NCBI RefSeq assembly: GCF_000519085.1
Contig: NZ_KI912577.1
Coordinates: forward strand, 2,113,331 to 2,177,330
Origin: Methylobacterium sp. 10
GTDB taxonomy: Bacteria > Pseudomonadota > Alphaproteobacteria > Rhizobiales > Beijerinckiaceae
DNA length: 64,000 nt
Direction of reading: 5' to 3'
This document shows, in pieces, positions 7,454 to 18,639 of the stretch (its first letter is position 1; each line of letters starts with the position of its first letter). Made by a program: the position numbers and the translations under genes. The notes beneath the pieces are model-generated. The model did no database searches. It was not told the DNA's origin and saw only the letters and a list, made by a program, of their open reading frames with translations.

Positions 7454-8637
7454 CTGGCCATCCGGACACAAAGACCCTAAATGCCGGGGCACGGGCCGCG
7501 GTCCGGCAAAAGCTCGGTCCCAATCCACGCCGCCGTCGAGGTTGGGCGGGAAGGCCGGCGGAGGCGGACGCCGACGACATGAACTTTGCGGGAGACCATC
7601 ATCGGCGGGCCGACGTGAAGCCGGCCGACGCCGTGACGACGGCCGTGACGGAGGATTGCGCTCCGCCCGCGCAGAAGCGCTCCTACAGGAACCGCTACGC
7701 TTGGCTCGGCACCGCGGCCAGCATTGTCATCTTTGCGGTGTCCCTCGGCGTGTTGTGGAAGCTGTCGCAGCAGGTCACCTGGGCTGAGCTGCATGCGGCG
7801 TTGACGGCAGCCACCGGCGAACAGCTTGGCCTCGCCTTCCTGTTCGTCGGGGTGAGTTATCTTTTCCTCACCTGCTACGACGCCCTCGCTCTCCGCCAAC
7901 TGAAGATCAAGGTTCCCTACAGGACAACGGCGCTCGCCTCGTTCACCAGTTATGCGGTGAGTTTCACCCTGGGCTTCCCGCTCCTGACTGCGGGGACGAT
8001 CCGCTACTGGATCTACTCGAAGAAAGGTTTGAGCGCGGCGAAGATCGCGGCGCTCACCGTCATCGCGGGATTCACCTTTTGGCTTGGCATGGGCGTCGTC
8101 CTCGGCCTCAGCCTCGTGGTCGAGGCAGGGCAATTGGCGGCGCTCACCTTCACCAGCATCCGTCTGAACCAGGGTGTCGGTTTCGCGGCGCTCCTCATGG
8201 TGTTCGGCTATCTCGGCTGGGTCTCGCTCAAGCGCCGCCATGTCAGGGTCAAGGGCTGGTCCTTGGAACTACCCGGCGCCACGGTATCCATGAGCCAGAT
8301 GGTAGTGGGCATCGGTGACGTCTGTGCTGCAGCGGCGACGCTCTATGTCCTGCTTCCGGCCGGCTCGACCATCGGGTTCACCACTTTCGTCGGCGTCTAC
8401 GTGCTGGCGGCCATGCTCGGCATCGCCTCCAACGCACCGGGCGGGCTCGGGGTGTTCGAGGCGACCATCCTACTCGCCCTGTCGAGCTTGCCGCGGGATC
8501 AGGTTCTCGGCTCGCTGCTGCTGTTCCGGGTCTGCTACTACCTCGTTCCCTTCGCGGTCGCCCTGGCGATTCTCGGCATCTACGAGATCGTCCGGCGCCT
8601 GCGCGGGGCATCGCCGTCTACGTCCAGCGGCTCCTGA
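7450..8637 (+). CDS. YbhN/LPG-synthase-TM (UPF0104) family integral membrane protein
   Basis: 395 residues from the GTG at 7450 that overlaps the UDG stop, or 352 from the ATG at 7579. The first 43 residues are Arg/Pro-rich and may not be translated. The rest is a polytopic membrane protein: a first hydrophobic helix AASIVIFAVSLGVLW, then about six to eight segments, with the family segment SNAPGGLGVFEATIL near the C-terminus. This is the transmembrane part found in MprF flippases and in stand-alone YbhN proteins. In the operon it could move a lipid-linked or amphipathic product across the inner membrane; this is inference. Confidence 0.82.
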   Translation: MTGHPDTKTLNAGARAAVRQKLGPNPRRRRGWAGRPAEADADDMNFAGDHHRRADVKPADAVTTAVTEDCAPPAQKRSYRNRYAWLGTAASIVIFAVSLGVLWKLSQQVTWAELHAALTAATGEQLGLAFLFVGVSYLFLTCYDALALRQLKIKVPYRTTALASFTSYAVSFTLGFPLLTAGTIRYWIYSKKGLSAAKIAALTVIAGFTFWLGMGVVLGLSLVVEAGQLAALTFTSIRLNQGVGFAALLMVFGYLGWVSLKRRHVRVKGWSLELPGATVSMSQMVVGIGDVCAAAATLYVLLPAGSTIGFTTFVGVYVLAAMLGIASNAPGGLGVFEATILLALSSLPRDQVLGSLLLFRVCYYLVPFAVALAILGIYEIVRRLRGASPSTSSGS

Positions 8638-8667
8638 GCGGTGTCTTCGGCCAGGGAACGGTGAGCG

Positions 8668-9936
8668 ATGGCCCGTGGCGCGCGAAGATCGGCCTGGATC
8701 GGCGCAGGCATCGCCGCCACGATCACCGTGATTGCCTCGAGCGTCAGAGGTGACCTCGATCCTGCCGTCGTCGCGACGGGTGTGGCGGCGGTCGTCGCGG
8801 GTGGCCTCGTCGGCAGCCTGAGCCGGCCGAGAAGGGTGGCCCCGCCCGAGACCGCTGCCCGCACGCGCCATTCCATCGCCGAGGCCCTTCTGGCCAACAT
8901 TCCCGATCCGGTGATCCTAGTGGATCGGCGTAGTGTGGTCATCGAGGTCAATCCGGCCGCGCGCACGCTTCTGCCAGCCCTCAAGCTCAAGCACCCGCTT
9001 TCGTTTGCCCTGCGGGCGCCTGACGTACTCGACGGGATCGAGGAGGTGCTCCGCACCGGCGCCCCGCTGAAGACCCTCTATACGACGCGCGTGCCGACCG
9101 AGCGGGCGTTCGAGGTGCAGATCGGCGCGTTGCCCATGCCGGACGGCCCAGGGGGCGGACAACCGAACGTCGTCCTGTTCCTTCGCGATCTCACGGCGGC
9201 GCGTCGTCTGGAGGCGATGAGAGTCGATTTCGTCGCCAACGCCAGCCACGAGCTTCGCACGCCGCTCGCCTCTCTCCTCGGCTTCATCGAGACCCTGCAG
9301 GGACCGGCCAAGGCCGACGCGCCGGCCAGGGAGAAGTTCCTCGGCATCATGAAGACCCAGGCACAGCGCATGACGCGCCTTATCGACGACCTGCTGTCGC
9401 TCTCGCGTATCGAATTGCGCGAGCACGTGCCGCCGACGCAGGTCGTCGATTTCGGTCAGATCGCGCGACAGATGCTGGACATGCAGGGGCCGCTGGCCCG
9501 CGAGCGCGGTGTGATCATCACCCTCGACGCGCCGGATTCTGCCTATCCGGTGCTCGGCGAGCGCGACGAACTTGCCCGCGTGGTCGAGAACCTTGTGGAG
9601 AATGCCGTGAAGTATGGGGGCGGCAACGTCGTCGTCGGTCTCGAACGGACCCTTCGCCCGGCGTCGGGAAAGCCGCAGATCGCGCTCAGCGTGCGGGATG
9701 ACGGACCGGGTATCGCCCCTGAGCACATTCCCCGCCTGACGGAGCGATTTTATCGGGTCGATGTGGCATCGAGCCGGCAGAAGGGCGGGACGGGGCTTGG
9801 TCTCGCCATCGTCAAACACATCGTCAATCGCCACCGCGGCAAGCTCGTCATCGAGAGCGAGCCGGATCTGGGCACTACCGTCCGCGCGCTGCTACCGGAA
9901 CGGCAAGCTGGCGACGATACATCCGCGAACGTCTGA
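8668..9936 (+). CDS. PhoR-like membrane sensor histidine kinase
   Basis: 422 residues. Two short hydrophobic segments at about 9-25 and 33-50, a PAS domain (about 68-175), a HisKA domain with phospho-acceptor His194 in NASHELRTPLASL, and a HATPase_c domain with NLVENAVKYGG, DDGPGI and GGTGLGLAIVKH. This architecture matches phosphate-regulon PhoR of alphaproteobacteria. The start is 30 bases after the YbhN gene in the same direction, so it may share a transcript. No phoB, pst or phoU gene is in the window, so the PhoR assignment rests on domain order only; it may instead be an orphan kinase. Confidence 0.8.
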   Translation: MARGARRSAWIGAGIAATITVIASSVRGDLDPAVVATGVAAVVAGGLVGSLSRPRRVAPPETAARTRHSIAEALLANIPDPVILVDRRSVVIEVNPAARTLLPALKLKHPLSFALRAPDVLDGIEEVLRTGAPLKTLYTTRVPTERAFEVQIGALPMPDGPGGGQPNVVLFLRDLTAARRLEAMRVDFVANASHELRTPLASLLGFIETLQGPAKADAPAREKFLGIMKTQAQRMTRLIDDLLSLSRIELREHVPPTQVVDFGQIARQMLDMQGPLARERGVIITLDAPDSAYPVLGERDELARVVENLVENAVKYGGGNVVVGLERTLRPASGKPQIALSVRDDGPGIAPEHIPRLTERFYRVDVASSRQKGGTGLGLAIVKHIVNRHRGKLVIESEPDLGTTVRALLPERQAGDDTSANV

Positions 9937-9946
9937 TTCTGATCTG

Positions 9947-10201
9947 TCAGTTCCGACTGGTGCCGAGGCGCCGGTACTGCGCCTCGATGATCGCCTTCAG
10001 AACAGGCAGGAAGGGGGAGGGGCTCAAGCGCTGGTCGACCGCATGGTCGAGCATGCTCAAGGCAGCCACCTGCTTCGCCGGACCGGGAAACGTCGCGAGA
10101 TAGGTCTCGATGCAGGCATTGGCCTCGGCTTCACCCGCCGGGAGGTCGGAGGTGATCAGCGCGCTCAAGGTTCGCATGCAGGTGTCGAGAGGCTGTATCA
10201 T
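9947..10201 (-). CDS. Hypothetical protein, 84 aa
   Basis: A small soluble protein convergent with the PhoR-like gene (10 bases between the stops). The start at 10201 is favoured over more upstream in-frame codons because AGGAAGG lies about five bases before it. The sequence begins MIQPLDTCMRTLSALITSDL and is alpha-helical and Leu/Ala-rich with no membrane segment or recognised motif. It is divergent from the copper ATPase, about 110 bp apart. Function unknown. Confidence 0.6.
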   Translation of the reverse strand: MIQPLDTCMRTLSALITSDLPAGEAEANACIETYLATFPGPAKQVAALSMLDHAVDQRLSPSPFLPVLKAIIEAQYRRLGTSRN

Positions 10202-10271
10202 CGCCTTCCTATGACGCGGAAACGTGCCGGACGCCATGCGCACGCGACGCAATGAGCCATGCGTCGCAGCC

Positions 10272-10302
10272 TTGACCTTCCTACGATGGGAAGCCCCACA
10301 TA
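10272..10302 (+). promoter_or_regulatory. CueR/MerR-type copper-responsive promoter and operator
   Basis: A -35-like TTGACC at 10272-10277 is followed by a dyad (cttcc at 277-281, seven bases, ggaag at 289-293). A -10-like element (cacata or acatag) begins near 10297, giving a 19-20 bp spacer, the long spacer typical of MerR-family promoters. The sequence of the dyad resembles CueR operators (accttcc...ggaag). The predicted transcription start falls at or next to the ATG at 10310, which would make the mRNA leaderless. Confidence 0.65.
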
Positions 10303-10309
10303 GGCCCGT

Positions 10310-12795
<2,486 letters not shown>

Positions 12796-12799
<4 letters not shown>

Positions 12800-13245
12800 G
12801 CGGTGCCGTCACTATCGGCGTGGCGGCGAAGGCCACTGGCGTCTCGGCCAAGATGATCCGGTACTACGAGGAGACCGGCCTGCTGCCGCCGGCTGATAGG
12901 ACCGCATCCGGCTACCGACTCTATGGCGAGGAGGATCTGCATACCCTGCGCTTCGTGCGCCGGGCCCGAGATCTCGGCTTCTCTGTCGAGGACATCGCCG
13001 GCCTTCTCGCCCTTTGGCAGGATCGCGGACGCGCCAGCGCTCAGGTGAAGGCCCTGGCCCTGCACCATGTGGCAGACCTGCGCCGCCGCATCGCCGAGCT
13101 GGAGGCCATGGCCCGAACCCTGGCATCGCTGGCGGACCATTGCAGCGGAGATTCCCGCCCGGATTGCCCGATCCTCGACGATCTCGCCGCAGATCATGCG
13201 CCGGATCCACGATGGCCTCACCGGGTAAAACCGCTCTCCCGCTAG
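12796..13245 (+). CDS. cueR: CueR-type MerR family copper-responsive regulator
   Basis: 149 residues. The N-terminal winged helix has the MerR signature ([29 protein letters not shown]), followed by a dimerisation helix and the metal-binding loop C116-x7-C124 ([12 protein letters not shown]). Ser81, just before the long helix, fits the monovalent-metal subgroup (CueR has Ser there, ZntR a Cys). It is translated from the tail of copA, so the activator is part of the operon it controls, a positive feedback arrangement. Known members distort the 19-20 bp spacer promoter when Cu(I) or Ag(I) is bound. Confidence 0.9.
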
Positions 13246-13383
13246 CACTCGGTATCACGTTCTGAACATGAACTGTTGGCCGTGTCCTTTGCAATCGATC
13301 TAAATGGCCTCGGCTTTGCTGGGATGCGCTATGGTCTAAGGGCTCGCCCCGAGACGAGCCAAGACGCGCAAGAGACGTGAACC

Positions 13384-14553
13384 ATGCCCATCGTCGACCG
13401 GATCGCAGCCTTGGCGGATGAGATCACCGCATGGCGTCACGACCTCCACGCTCATCCGGAGTTGCAATACGACGTCCATCGCACAGCCGGCTTCGTCGCC
13501 GACAAGTTGCGGGATTTCGGCTGCGACGAGGTCGCCACGGGGATCGGCCGGACCGGGGTCGTCGGCGTCATTCGCGGGCGCTCGCACGGTTCGAACCGCG
13601 CCATCGGCCTGCGCGCGGACATGGACGCGCTGCCGATCCAGGAGGAGCGCGACCTCGCCTATCGTTCCACCATGCCGGGGCGGATGCATGCCTGCGGGCA
13701 CGACGGCCATACCGCGATGCTGCTAGGCGCCGCCAAGTATCTCGCCGAGACGCGCGATTTCGACGGCACGGCGGTGATGATCTTCCAGCCCGCCGAAGAA
13801 GGTGGCGGCGGCGGCGAGGCGATGGTCCGTGACGGGATGATGGAGCGGTTCGGCGTCGAGACTGTCTACGGCCTGCACAACATTCCCGGATTGGAACTGG
13901 GCTGCTTCGCCATCCGTCCTGGGCCGATCATGGCCTCAACCGACCGCTTCACCATCACAATCGAAGGGCGCGGCGGCCACGCGGCGCAGCCGCATCTCGT
14001 CATCGATAGCGTGCTGGTGGCGAGCCACATTGTCGTCGCGCTGCAATCGGTGGTGGCGCGCTACGTCAACCCCCTTGAGAGCGGTGTCGTGTCCGTTTGT
14101 GCCCTTGAGGCCGGAGACGCCTTCAACGTCCTGCCCCAGCAGGTGACCATGCGGGGCACCTTGCGTGCCCTCTCGAAGACGGTGCGCGCTACCATGCAGG
14201 AGCGCATCGGCGCCATCGTCACGAACACAGCCGCCGCCTACGGGGCCACTGCCCGCGTGGATTACAGTGGCGGATATCCGGTGACGGAGAACCACCCGGT
14301 CGAGGCGGATTTCATCGCCGACGTGGCGGCGGGGATCGTCGGGGACAGCCATGTGGAGCGGGATGTGGCGCCGATGATGGCGGCGGAGGATTTCTCATAC
14401 ATGCTGGCCCACCGGCCTGGCGCCTATATCTTCATGGGCAACGGGGATAGTGCGGGGCTTCACCATCCGCATTATGATTTCAACGATGCCGCCATCCCCT
14501 ACGGGGCCTCGCTCTGGGCGAGGGTGATCGAAACGGCTTTGCCGGCTCGCTGA
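13384..14553 (+). CDS. M20D family amidohydrolase (hippurate hydrolase-like)
   Basis: 389 residues, the usual length for M20D peptidases/amidohydrolases. Metal-site motifs are HACGHDGHTAML, FQPAEEGGGGGEAM and AAEDFSYM; the inserted dimerisation domain carries GRGGHAAQPH. These enzymes hydrolyse N-acyl amino acids (hippurate, indole-acetyl-amino acids, N-acetyl-diaminopimelate) in the cytoplasm. It is a single gene with its own upstream region of about 140 bp; the substrate cannot be chosen from sequence. Confidence 0.88.
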   Translation: MPIVDRIAALADEITAWRHDLHAHPELQYDVHRTAGFVADKLRDFGCDEVATGIGRTGVVGVIRGRSHGSNRAIGLRADMDALPIQEERDLAYRSTMPGRMHACGHDGHTAMLLGAAKYLAETRDFDGTAVMIFQPAEEGGGGGEAMVRDGMMERFGVETVYGLHNIPGLELGCFAIRPGPIMASTDRFTITIEGRGGHAAQPHLVIDSVLVASHIVVALQSVVARYVNPLESGVVSVCALEAGDAFNVLPQQVTMRGTLRALSKTVRATMQERIGAIVTNTAAAYGATARVDYSGGYPVTENHPVEADFIADVAAGIVGDSHVERDVAPMMAAEDFSYMLAHRPGAYIFMGNGDSAGLHHPHYDFNDAAIPYGASLWARVIETALPAR

Positions 14554-14598
14554 CGGTCACCTCGGTCGAACCCCGGGGACTGCCATACCCTTCACGGA

Positions 14599-15192
14599 TC
14601 AGGTCGCCGGGCAGGCCACGCCACCGGGCAGGATGATCGGCTTCCCGTTCATCGCGCGGATGGGCCACGTTACCTCCTTCTCGAACGAGAAGGAGGTCAG
14701 TGCCGGGAAGATGTCGAAGATGGGTCTATACTCGATCGTCATCTTGGCGATGACGTAGCGGGCCTTGTCGACCGCTTCCGAGGGCGGCGGCGCTCCGAGG
14801 TCCGTGGAAGCCGCATATTTCTGGGCGTTGAACGCCGTGCTGGAGCAGGCCTTGGCTTTAAACGAACCGTCTTTCTGCTGGTAGACGCCCGCTGACGTCA
14901 GGACGATCTTCGCGTCGGTGGCGTCGTATGGCGCCATCATGTTGCGGCCCGTCTTGTAGACGCCGTCCACCTCTTGAGTGGTCAGGGTCGTGCGTGAGAT
15001 CAGATCGGCCATCGAGCGAGCGGCGCGGTTGGCATGTTGCCCGGTCGTGTAGGCACGGGGCAGTTCGATCGTTCCCATGAACAGCAGGATCATCACCGGC
15101 GCGACGAGGGCGAATTCCACGGCGGACACACCCGACCGCTCGCTCACGAATCGCCGGCAGAGGAGGATTGCCCGCATCAATTCGCCTGACAT
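14599..15192 (-). CDS. TadE/TadG-like pilus assembly family protein
   Basis: 197 residues from ATG 15192, or 192 from ATG 15177, which forms TGATG with the upstream stop; both have weak ribosome sites. The N-terminus is the TadE-like signature GVSAVEFALVAPVMILLFMG, a prepilin-like Glu followed by one transmembrane helix. The remainder is predicted extracytoplasmic. It is the last of three co-directional genes of the same type, overlapping by a few bases. Such minor pseudopilins belong to Flp/Tad pili or related surface assemblies; no Tad secretion ATPase or prepilin peptidase lies in the window. Confidence 0.82.
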   Translation of the reverse strand: MSGELMRAILLCRRFVSERSGVSAVEFALVAPVMILLFMGTIELPRAYTTGQHANRAARSMADLISRTTLTTQEVDGVYKTGRNMMAPYDATDAKIVLTSAGVYQQKDGSFKAKACSSTAFNAQKYAASTDLGAPPPSEAVDKARYVIAKMTIEYRPIFDIFPALTSFSFEKEVTWPIRAMNGKPIILPGGVACPAT

Positions 15193-15761
15193 TTTCCCTG
15201 CGCGTATGGCTCCGCACGAAACACGACCATCGACCGGATCATCTGCTCGTTATTCGGCAGGGGTGGCAAGGTGAGTTTCGATGTCGGAAAGTAGCGCGGT
15301 ATCGCCGCCATGGCGCAGATCGTGACGATGTCATCACCGTTGGGACACTGGAATTTCGTGCCGAAACTGGTGGAGATCGACTGGCTCGTGCTGTCGTAGG
15401 GTGAGCACGTGACAGGCGCGTCGCCGAATTCCGAAGTGGTGACCTCGAGTTTGATCTTGTCCGGGTTGCACGTGAACAGCGTAGCGTCCCTGCACATCTC
15501 CTGGATGAGGCGGGTCGCTGGATCGCTGCCGGTGGAGCCCTGTTGAAACGTGCCGGTGAAGACGGCCCGCGCGGCCCGATCGAGGGCGTTATCGAAAGAA
15601 ACCTGGGCGACCATGAACATGAAGCCCTCCAGCATCGCGCCGAGCAGCACGAAGAAGGGGAGGCTGATGAGCCCGAATTCGACGGCCGTCGCACCGCTTC
15701 GGTCGCCTGAGAGATTCCGCAGCGTGCGCTTGTGCAGGCGAGGGCGTCCCCAAACGTTCAT
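15177..15761 (-). CDS. TadE-like pilus assembly family protein
   Basis: 194 residues. TadE signature GATAVEFGLISLPFFVLLG with the conserved Glu, then one membrane helix and an exported domain containing several cysteines (C in MCRDATLFTC, VTCSPYD, FQCPNG, TICAM), possibly disulphide-bonded. It overlaps the vWA-domain gene before it by four bases (15758-15761) and the next TadE-like gene after it, so the three form one operon. Confidence 0.84.
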   Translation of the reverse strand: MNVWGRPRLHKRTLRNLSGDRSGATAVEFGLISLPFFVLLGAMLEGFMFMVAQVSFDNALDRAARAVFTGTFQQGSTGSDPATRLIQEMCRDATLFTCNPDKIKLEVTTSEFGDAPVTCSPYDSTSQSISTSFGTKFQCPNGDDIVTICAMAAIPRYFPTSKLTLPPLPNNEQMIRSMVVFRAEPYAQGKCQAN

Positions 15762-17299
15762 CGTGAGATTCGCAATTCGCTCATCTGTGCTCCGATTGCC
15801 TTGAAGGCATCGGTGAGCGTTGCGGAGTTCTGAACGTCATAGAACTTGTCGGTGCTTGTGGCGCAGTTGCGCAGGATGTCGCTGGTCCCCTCATTCACCT
15901 CGACGCGAACCGTGAAGATGGTGATGCCGGCATTCTTCATGTTGGAGCAGAGCGTGGAAAGCCGGGCATTCATGGCGTTCGTACGGGTAGTGGTATTCGT
16001 CGACGTGGTCCCGATCCGGTTCTGCCAGATGAAGCCGAGGCCGGAGTAGATCGACGCGTTCGCAGACGATCCGACGTAGGAGGTATTCTGGCCATCCGTC
16101 ATCAGGACGACGAACTTCCGGGTGTCCTTATCATCATAGGGCACACCCTCAGCGAAGGGAGCGTTCGGAGACAGCAGGTGCCATCCCCAGACCAGCCCCA
16201 TGGCGATGTTCGTGTCGCCGACAATGGTCATCGCGTTGATCGCGCTCGTGAGCGTCGATTGTGACGTGGTGAGACGCGTGATGGGCTGGAGTTCGCAGCC
16301 GGAATTGGGGCCGTAGAGATAGGGTATGTTGCTGCTGATCCGGCCTTTTTGTAATATGACATTTTTTGAATATTTTGCGATCTGGCCTTGTCTAGTACGA
16401 TAGTCGGTCACCGATGACGTATTGGCATAGTCGTACATGTAATCGTTGATGGCGTTATTGTCTTTGTCGGATTCGTCAGGCGCGAAGAAGGGCACGAACA
16501 AGGTATTGGGAGTGGCGATCGACGGCGGCGTGTCCTGAACATCGTAGGGTGCGGGGCGGCTTTCGACGCACCCGCCCCATGCAACCCCCATCTGGCTGAA
16601 CAAGGTCAGGCGGTTCGCCGACGAGACGAAGATTTCTGAGTGATATGAGGCCTTCGCATCCTTATCCAGCCATGACTGGGTCGCATTCGCGGGCCCGACA
16701 TTCACGGTCATCGAGAAAGGGACGATTCCGATCTTAAGGGCGTTAGGCTTGGTGGGGTCGGCCTCCTTGAACAGCGACGTGACGAGGTCATTGGCGGCGG
16801 TTTTCAGGTTGGTGATCTTCGTGCCGCTCATCGAGCCGGTATTGTCGAGAACGAGGGCGATCTCGAGATTACCAGATCCGCGTGTGCCCGCGGCCGTGAC
16901 GGAGACCGGAAAGGTATCGTAGCCGGCGATCTTGGACACGCTGGTGGGGCTCTTGCCGACCACAGTCACGGTGATCGTATTGTCCAAGCGCGTCGCGGTA
17001 ACCTTCGTGCCGGTGTCCACGAGCTTGGGGACGGCAGCCCTGATCTGCTTGTCCGCCTTAGCCTGGAGGTCGGCATTCGTTGTGGAGAGCGGCAACTTCA
17101 GGAGGGAGATCACGGTGGAATCCGCGGCATCCTGGAGGCCTTGTTGGGCCATGGAATTCACGCCGTAATCGATCACAAGCCCCGACAGCAACAACAAGGG
17201 AATTGAGAGCAGGGCGAATAGGATAGCGATGGCGCCATCGGTCTCTTTGCGGAACCGACCGAGCAGATTGATTGCCGGCTGTCTGATGCGCGTCGTCAT
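15758..17299 (-). CDS. TadG-like protein with von Willebrand factor A domain
   Basis: 513 residues. N-terminal TadG-type segment DGAIAILFALLSIPLLLLSG (membrane helix about 22-44), a Tad-like domain, then a vWA domain with the MIDAS motif DNTGSMS (D152, T154, S156) and a later VLMTDGQNTSY. vWA domains bind metal and mediate adhesion or assembly on the cell surface. First gene of the three-gene tad-like operon, with a 179 bp upstream region between it and truB. The codon use is slightly less GC-rich than its neighbours in places (around 16340-16460). Confidence 0.87.
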   Translation of the reverse strand: MTTRIRQPAINLLGRFRKETDGAIAILFALLSIPLLLLSGLVIDYGVNSMAQQGLQDAADSTVISLLKLPLSTTNADLQAKADKQIRAAVPKLVDTGTKVTATRLDNTITVTVVGKSPTSVSKIAGYDTFPVSVTAAGTRGSGNLEIALVLDNTGSMSGTKITNLKTAANDLVTSLFKEADPTKPNALKIGIVPFSMTVNVGPANATQSWLDKDAKASYHSEIFVSSANRLTLFSQMGVAWGGCVESRPAPYDVQDTPPSIATPNTLFVPFFAPDESDKDNNAINDYMYDYANTSSVTDYRTRQGQIAKYSKNVILQKGRISSNIPYLYGPNSGCELQPITRLTTSQSTLTSAINAMTIVGDTNIAMGLVWGWHLLSPNAPFAEGVPYDDKDTRKFVVLMTDGQNTSYVGSSANASIYSGLGFIWQNRIGTTSTNTTTRTNAMNARLSTLCSNMKNAGITIFTVRVEVNEGTSDILRNCATSTDKFYDVQNSATLTDAFKAIGAQMSELRISR

Positions 17300-17478
17300 G
17301 CCCGGAGACGTAGGGCGAACCTTCTAACGGAATACTAAATCCCGCCGGCCGTTTGCAGTCGACGGGGGACAAGGTTCGATGAGCGTCAACAACTCGTGTG
17401 TCGAACGCAAGAGAGTGATGGTATTCTTACCGCTCCACGCCGATGGATTGTAGCCAGCGCCAGCAAATGTCGATTAAC

Positions 17479-18504
17479 TCAACCCTGGCGTGCTGTCCCG
17501 CCCAGGTGGAAGACGCGATGCGGAACCAACTCGCCGCGCTCGACATCACCGACGGCCACGAGGATACCGCCGCACGTGGCAAAAGCCTTGCCCTCCGTGG
17601 GGGCGTCTTGCCCACGGAGGAGGACCGGCTGGCCCCGCATCAGTCGAAGCGCCATGTCGCGCGAGACGGCCACGGAGACGACAGCATCGAGAGCCGTTTC
17701 GACGGGTCGGAGATGGGCGGCGTTGCCGTCGGGGCCGCCCTCTTCGAGGGTGGCGACGAGGCAGGATTCGGCTTCCGCGAAAGGACCGACACGGGTGCGG
17801 CGGAGCGCCGAGACATGGCCGTAGCAGCCGAGCACGCGACCGAGATCGCGGGCGATGGCGCGCACATAGGTACCCTTTCCGCATTCGGCCGAAATGACGG
17901 AGCGATCAGGCGTATGTTCGACCACGGCGAGATGGTCGATCTGGACCGGGCGCGCGACTAGTTCAACCACCTCGCCATCGCGGGCGAGATCGTAGGCTCG
18001 CTCACCGGCGATCTTGATCGCCGAATAGCGTGGTGGCACCTGCTCGATGGCGCCGATGAAAGCGGGGAGCGCAGCCTCCACGAGGGCGCGGTCCGGCCGA
18101 GAGTCGCTGGTGGCGACCGGGCGTCCTTCCGCATCGTCGGTATCCGTCTCGATGCCCCAGGTCACGGTGAAGATGTAGGCCTTGCGGCCATCCATGACGA
18201 AGGGGACAGTCTTGGTCGCTTCGCCGAGGGCGATCGGCAGAATGCCGGAGGCCAGCGGATCGAGCGTGCCTGCATGGCCCGCTTTCTTTGCGTTGAAGGC
18301 ACGCTTCACCACGGCAACAGCATGAGTTGAGGTCATGCCGACGCCCTTGTCGAGGATCACCCAACCGTTCACGTCGCGGCGCTTGGGCCGATCCGCGCCT
18401 TGACCCCGTTGCTGGCGGCGGCCCTGGGAGGGTCTTTCCTCGACGGAATGGTGGAGCTGCGGGGAGGCGACGTCGGAATGCTCGATCGTCGGATCGTTGA
18501 TCAT
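17479..18504 (-). CDS. truB: tRNA pseudouridine(55) synthase TruB
   Basis: 341 residues. Makes pseudouridine 55 in the T-loop of tRNAs. The catalytic motif GHAGTLDPLASG has Asp82; WVILDKGVGMTST begins the conserved fold, and the C-terminal part resembles a PUA-like extension (RGELVPHRVFH). The first ~45 residues are a polar, low-complexity extension rich in Gln/Arg. Last gene of the rimP-nusA-ylxR-infB-rbfA-truB order. In many alphaproteobacteria rpsO and pnp follow; here a tad-like operon does. Confidence 0.92.
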   Translation of the reverse strand: MINDPTIEHSDVASPQLHHSVEERPSQGRRQQRGQGADRPKRRDVNGWVILDKGVGMTSTHAVAVVKRAFNAKKAGHAGTLDPLASGILPIALGEATKTVPFVMDGRKAYIFTVTWGIETDTDDAEGRPVATSDSRPDRALVEAALPAFIGAIEQVPPRYSAIKIAGERAYDLARDGEVVELVARPVQIDHLAVVEHTPDRSVISAECGKGTYVRAIARDLGRVLGCYGHVSALRRTRVGPFAEAESCLVATLEEGGPDGNAAHLRPVETALDAVVSVAVSRDMALRLMRGQPVLLRGQDAPTEGKAFATCGGILVAVGDVERGELVPHRVFHLGGTARQG

Positions 18505-18639
18505 GATGTCCTCGTCGACGGCGAGATAGACGCAACGGCTTCTCCAGCCGGGACATCCTTATCTACGCCAGGGTCAGTTCGTGATGGGGTGTAACGCCGG
18601 ACTCAGATCGTATGGATCCAATCGGTGTCACCGCGATGG

